From: JANSYL01 sp963921255
Lineage (GTDB): Bacteria > Pseudomonadota > Alphaproteobacteria > Rhodobacterales > Rhodobacteraceae
Length of the DNA stretch: 64,000 nt
NCBI GenBank assembly: GCA_963921255.3
Contig: CAWUEW020000003.1
Location: forward strand, 620,001-684,000
Direction: 5' to 3'
Below are positions 60,505-64,000 of the stretch, in pieces. The translations under genes and the position numbers were made by a program. The notes under the pieces are model-generated. The model did not search any database, was not told the origin of the DNA, and was given only the letters and a program-made list of their open reading frames with translations. How positions within the stretch are numbered: the stretch's first letter is position 1; the number at the start of each line of letters is the position of its first letter.

Positions 60505-61536
60505 CTACGGACGCAAGCTCCAGACGTTTGGGCCGGTTGGCACGAGGTCCGGGCGATCCTCTGCCAGCGTCTGGCCGTTCAAAAGATGGTTCAGATCCCG
60601 CCCGACGGGTGCGCTGTGAATGTGGTACAGGTGGCCGCTTGCCGTTTCGCCGGGCAGGTCAGAAACGTCGATGACCTGAACACCGGCAAGGTCCTCAAAC
60701 GGATTTTCGGCCTCGCCCAGGCGCGCATAGCCGTGCAGTTCGGCCGAAAGTGCGAGCGGGTAATCTTCGTCTGAGACATAGACCGTGATCGACCGAGCGA
60801 TGGGTGAAATGCGTGGCAAGAGCCGTGCAAAAATCCCGAAATCAACGTCCGGGGCCAGCAAGACCACATGGCCCAACCGAATGTCGGGCCGTCGCAAGGC
60901 GACCTCCTGAAGGGCAAGTGCCACGCCCCGTCCACCCAGGCTGTGCCCAAGAATGTCCGGCGCCCGATCCGGCGCAGATTGGTCCGCCAGATCAATGATC
61001 ACGTCGGCGAGGTCCGGAACGCTCCAGTAAAGGTCGGCCTCGTCCCCTGGATAATTGGCAAGATCGCCGTCCGACGGCCAACTGAACCAAAGCAATCGGT
61101 CGTCGAGGCTGGCGTTCTGGCGCAGCAAAGCGGCCCGCCTGCAGCCTTTCTCGAAGTCGATGGCATACCCATGCACGAACAGGGCGAGCGGGCTTGGTTG
61201 TGCGGCGGCTTGCAGATCTTCCTGCAGCACCACTGGGTCCAGCACCTCTGCCGCCTCGACCCGGAGAAGCTGTTCGCGCAGGAAGGCGGGCAGGGCATCG
61301 GTAATCTGATCAAGGCCATTGGTATCAACCGCGCGCAGGCGACACAGGCCTGCGCTCAATCCGCTGCGCGCGTCGCCGAAATACGGACCGGGGCCATCCG
61401 GCGTCGCGATATCTCGGGTTGTCAGAAAGGGAATCTCGGTCGTTGGTTCGTCTGACAGGGCCGGCGCCGCGCCCATACAGACGGCAAAGAGCGTTCCGAG
61501 CAGGCGAGCGGTCGAACTAAATCGGAGTGCTGTCAT
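60505..61536 (-). CDS. DUF900-type alpha/beta hydrolase, exported
   Basis: A 343-residue protein with a probable signal peptide (about 1-28, ending GAAPALSDE). The DUF900 hydrolase core has LALFVHGYAIDFEKGCRRAA, FSWPSDGDLANYPGDEADLY, the nucleophile elbow DILGHSLGGRGVAL and VVLLAPDVDFGIF, with the C-terminal histidine near YHIHSAPVGRD. The ATG at 61536 is chosen; the open frame reaches 61617. The substrate is unknown. Confidence 0.82.
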   Translation of the reverse strand: MTALRFSSTARLLGTLFAVCMGAAPALSDEPTTEIPFLTTRDIATPDGPGPYFGDARSGLSAGLCRLRAVDTNGLDQITDALPAFLREQLLRVEAAEVLDPVVLQEDLQAAAQPSPLALFVHGYAIDFEKGCRRAALLRQNASLDDRLLWFSWPSDGDLANYPGDEADLYWSVPDLADVIIDLADQSAPDRAPDILGHSLGGRGVALALQEVALRRPDIRLGHVVLLAPDVDFGIFARLLPRISPIARSITVYVSDEDYPLALSAELHGYARLGEAENPFEDLAGVQVIDVSDLPGETASGHLYHIHSAPVGRDLNHLLNGQTLAEDRPDLVPTGPNVWSLRP

Positions 61537-61635
61537 GTTTGCGCGTGCCCGGGTCAATCCTGAAGGTTGTCCGGTCTCATGCCGCAGAATGGCCGGCGAA
61601 AGAAGGGCCGAAGCCAAGAAAAGGCGGGGTTTTTG

Positions 61636-62478
61636 CTAACCCAATTCCATCGTGGCGATGGCCTGAAGGCCCGGGCCGGTTTCGGGGGCGGGTCCGCGAT
61701 ACATACGGGCGGTCACAAAGGGGATGATGAATCCCACCTGTTCGAGGGCGCGTCGCAGGCCGGTGTTTTGTTCCGGAACATCAATGACGAGTGGACCGTC
61801 TGGACGAACGGCTGCGATATCCGAGATTAACGTCAGTGCGGCGGACAGGTCCGGCGTCACGATTGGCCCGATCTTGGTGCCCGTCCCGCAGGCCCGCCAG
61901 GTTGCGAAGCCGCAGATCGTTCCGTCGCGGAGCAAAACGCGCGTGGACCGCGACCCATCGCTGTCCGCGAGCCAGGGACCCAAGAAGCGCGGTCGCGCGA
62001 ACCCGTTCGCTTGGGCATCGAGCGCGATCAGGAATTCGACGTCTCGGGCGCCCGCCGTTCGTGCATCCACGGACGCGCGCGCATCAAACCGCCCCTCGTG
62101 GCGCAGCGTAGAGCCCGTCTTCACGAACCCCGAACTGCGGTAGTTATGCTCCTGATCGGGGACCCCGTCCAACCCGATCGACCGCCCGCCCGCGTGTCGG
62201 AGCGCGGCCGTCCAGGTTGCAAAGCCCAATCCCTTGCCCCGCCATTCCGGGCGACAGAGATAGAGGCCCAGAAACGCATTCTCCGGGTCGTGGTTCACAA
62301 CCGATACGGCGGCGACAGGGATGTCGTCCACGCAGGTCAGAAAGAACCCATTCGGATCAGCCGCGTGAAAGGCGCTTCCATCTGCGAGGCCAGGGTTCCA
62401 CCCCTCGGCGGCCGCCCAGGACAGGACGGTTTCGAGATCTTGAAGGCCCATCGCCTTCGTCCGCGCCTTGGCCTGCAT
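61636..62478 (-). CDS. Double-GNAT acetyltransferase
   Basis: A 280-residue protein with two GNAT-fold halves. The first (about 5-130) has the acetyl-CoA loop LCRPEWRGKGLGFATWTAAL; the second (about 140-280) has DGTICGFATWRACG then a YitH-like C-terminal segment VIDVPEQNTGLRRALEQVGF. Such tandem GNATs often have one active domain. The start is ATG at 62478; a GTG at 62499 is in frame after GAGGGAG-like sequence and the frame is open to 62709. The substrate is unknown. Confidence 0.78.
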   Translation of the reverse strand: MQAKARTKAMGLQDLETVLSWAAAEGWNPGLADGSAFHAADPNGFFLTCVDDIPVAAVSVVNHDPENAFLGLYLCRPEWRGKGLGFATWTAALRHAGGRSIGLDGVPDQEHNYRSSGFVKTGSTLRHEGRFDARASVDARTAGARDVEFLIALDAQANGFARPRFLGPWLADSDGSRSTRVLLRDGTICGFATWRACGTGTKIGPIVTPDLSAALTLISDIAAVRPDGPLVIDVPEQNTGLRRALEQVGFIIPFVTARMYRGPAPETGPGLQAIATMELG

Positions 62479-62837
62479 GCGAAATACGCGCTCCCTCACG
62501 ATCCATACCAAATTATCCCGACATTTGGCGGCTCGTTCAACCACGCTATCCGGCAGGGCGCGTTGGGGTCGACGCCGGCCCTGACGTGTCGGTCGCCTCA
62601 CGCTCTGCGTGGGTCCAAGCCGCGGCGTGATCTGGGTTACAAGCGCGCCAAGACCCGACAGGCCTCTCGCGTCGTGCACCTCCGACGATGACCGGAATCG
62701 GTCTTTCAATGGGGCAAGCCCTTCGCAGGTGCAGAAACGAATTTTCTTTACCGCTTGCGCGCCCTGATCCTAGCATACGGTGGGTCTGCTGCCGCGGTTT
62801 CATGCACTTTTGCTCGCTGTCATATGTGACTTTGCCT
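62479..62837. other. Intergenic region between the GNAT gene and the repeat-protein gene
   Basis: 359 bases between divergently transcribed genes. The first 230 bases are open in the GNAT frame but the implied residues are arginine-rich and lack family similarity, so they are treated as non-coding. The AT-rich stretch near 62730-62780 is a likely promoter area. No other feature is seen. Confidence 0.4.
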
Positions 62838-64000
62838 ATGCGAGCCGTTCAAACGGCTCTCTTTTCGGCGGCGCTTGTTATACTCGCGCACCAGGTGACG
62901 GCCCAGGACGATCCCGTCGCAATTGACCTGGCCGAGCCAGTCGCCCTGGCCCCCGAAAGCAGCGACCAAGTCTACCGGTTGGTTTCCCCGGACGATGGTG
63001 TCTTGCAGCTGAGTGGCGACACCGACGGGGTCTCGTGGTTTGTACGACCAGACATCGACGATGCCGCGTGGCAGGACGGCGGGCGCGGCGTGTTTGCGGC
63101 GCAAGACGACGCGTGGCTTGTTCAGTTTTCCCTTCCCGACGGCTCGGCGCCGCGCACGGTGCAACTGGCGATGTCGCCCGAACCATTTGCCGAGCCGAAC
63201 AACGTGGTTTCGCAGGCTGTGGAGGTTGAGGACGGGGCGATAACGGCATTTCGATTGATGCCGGCCGGGGATCGCGATGTCTTTGCGCTGACGGCGCGGG
63301 CCTCGGGCACTGCGGTCGCATCGGTGATCGACAATGGCGGGCATGACGGCTTGGTCATGCAATGGCTGCGCGAAGACGGCACGGTTGCCCGAAATGACTG
63401 GTCGACAACGGCTGCGGTGGCGGCGGGCGAGACGATCTATGCCGAAGTCCGGTCCGACGATCATGGGCCGCACGAGCAAGGCCTCGAAAACACTGTTCGG
63501 ATGCAGTTTTTCGTATCACCGGAACCCTACCCGGAACCGGATGATACACCGGACACGGCGCGCGCGATCGCGTTCGACACGGAAACCGCGTTCCGTTTGA
63601 TGCCCCGATGGGATCGCGATGTCTTCGCGGTGACCGCACCTTCTGATGGTGCGGTGTTCTCGCAGGTATCGGATACCGGCGGCCACGGTGGCCTCGTCAT
63701 GCGCTGGCTTCGGGCCGACGGATCCGAAGCAAACACGGATTGGTCAAGCAGCGCCCGGGTCGCGGCAGGGGAAACCGTGTATGCGGAGTTCCGATCCGAC
63801 GACTACTATTGGCACGAAGTGGCCCTGGCCGACGACATTCGGTTTTCCGTGAGGTTTGTCGCAGATGCCGAGGACGAACCGGGCGACACGATCGCCACGG
63901 CGCGGCCCGTTCCCTTTTCCGAGCCGCACGCGTTTCGCCTTATGCCGCAGTGGGACCGCGACGTGTTTGCGGTGACCGCCGATGCGGCGGGGGCCGTTGT
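62838..64000 (+). CDS. Secreted tandem PPC-like repeat protein (right-edge partial)
   Basis: An open frame from ATG 62838 runs off the window (387 codons seen). It has a signal peptide (about 1-22, ending AHQVTAQDD) and an N-terminal region of about 95 residues. Three repeat units then begin EP[ND/DD/GD] at residues 119, 233 and 347 and carry FRLMP...DRDVF at 138, 252 and 366, an exact period of 114 residues (342 bases). Each repeat resembles a bacterial pre-peptidase C-terminal (PPC) beta-sandwich: EPDDTPDTARAI, DRDVFAVTA, GGHGGLVMRWLRADGS. The third unit is cut by the edge. Function is unknown; a cell-surface or secreted adhesin or enzyme accessory part is possible. Confidence 0.8.
   Translation, partial: MRAVQTALFSAALVILAHQVTAQDDPVAIDLAEPVALAPESSDQVYRLVSPDDGVLQLSGDTDGVSWFVRPDIDDAAWQDGGRGVFAAQDDAWLVQFSLPDGSAPRTVQLAMSPEPFAEPNNVVSQAVEVEDGAITAFRLMPAGDRDVFALTARASGTAVASVIDNGGHDGLVMQWLREDGTVARNDWSTTAAVAAGETIYAEVRSDDHGPHEQGLENTVRMQFFVSPEPYPEPDDTPDTARAIAFDTETAFRLMPRWDRDVFAVTAPSDGAVFSQVSDTGGHGGLVMRWLRADGSEANTDWSSSARVAAGETVYAEFRSDDYYWHEVALADDIRFSVRFVADAEDEPGDTIATARPVPFSEPHAFRLMPQWDRDVFAVTADAAGAV

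Noticed and set aside
1..64000. CRISPR arrays, transposases, prophage genes or toxin-antitoxin pairs
   Set aside because: No regularly spaced direct repeats, no DDE or serine recombinase motifs and no phage structural genes were found on either strand.

Overview
This 64 kb window is GC-rich, almost fully coding chromosomal DNA. It looks like an alphaproteobacterium of the Rhodobacteraceae (Roseobacter-like). The case rests on gene content and order: trpF, a small conserved ORF and trpB; rplY, pth, trpA and ychF close together; a smoEFGKS-mtlK polyol operon; a nasTS/nrt/nir/nas nitrate-assimilation operon; and an FnrL-type box. No insertion sequence, integrase, phage gene or CRISPR array was seen. 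One tRNA, Ser(GCU), is present. Genus cannot be decided from the window.

Layout. 1-14.8 kb is housekeeping and core metabolism: the end of trpF, a small conserved ORF, trpB, DUF2237, DUF2332, pth, an FkbM methyltransferase, an lldD-type FMN dehydrogenase, an MFS exporter, rplY, an Acg-like flavin oxidoreductase with its MarR regulator, trpA, a MATE exporter, ychF, and a surface protein with a Flp-pilin-like N-terminus. 14.86-21 kb holds tRNA-Ser and then a cluster centred on a phosphonate-monoester-hydrolase/sulfatase-family enzyme, a fused TRAP permease, a TAXI binding protein, a MarR regulator and an alpha/beta hydrolase. 21.2-26.2 kb is a six-gene [NiFe]-hydrogenase operon of group 3b type that includes a stand-alone cyclic-nucleotide-binding protein. 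It is preceded by an FNR-type site and ends with its maturation protease.

26.3-34 kb contains an AraC/esterase/MAPEG group. It then holds an unusual three-gene operon: Rieske fused to a glutamate-synthase-like FMN domain, Rieske fused to a thiamine-diphosphate enzyme (frameshifted here), and an unknown protein. 34-43.3 kb is polyol catabolism: xylB, a LacI regulator, smoEFGK, smoS and mtlK. 43.4-57.7 kb, all on the minus strand, is nitrate assimilation in transcription order: nasT, nasS, a leader with hairpins and a terminator, nrtA, nrtB, a double-ATPase nrtC/D, nirB, nirD, nasA, a trpD2-like gene and cysG. It supplies transport, both reductases, siroheme and NasS/NasT antitermination control. 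57.9-64 kb has an SLC13 transporter, a secreted allene-oxide-cyclase-barrel protein, a DUF900 hydrolase, a double GNAT protein, and a secreted tandem-repeat protein that runs off the right edge.

Most notable are two groups of directly adjacent, non-identical perfect palindromes next to trp genes (520-612 before trpB, 11126-11170 before trpA), the paired Rieske-fusion operon with its single-base frameshift, the uncharacterised PMH/TAXI-TRAP cluster with a tandem operator, and the exactly 114-residue repeats of the last gene.
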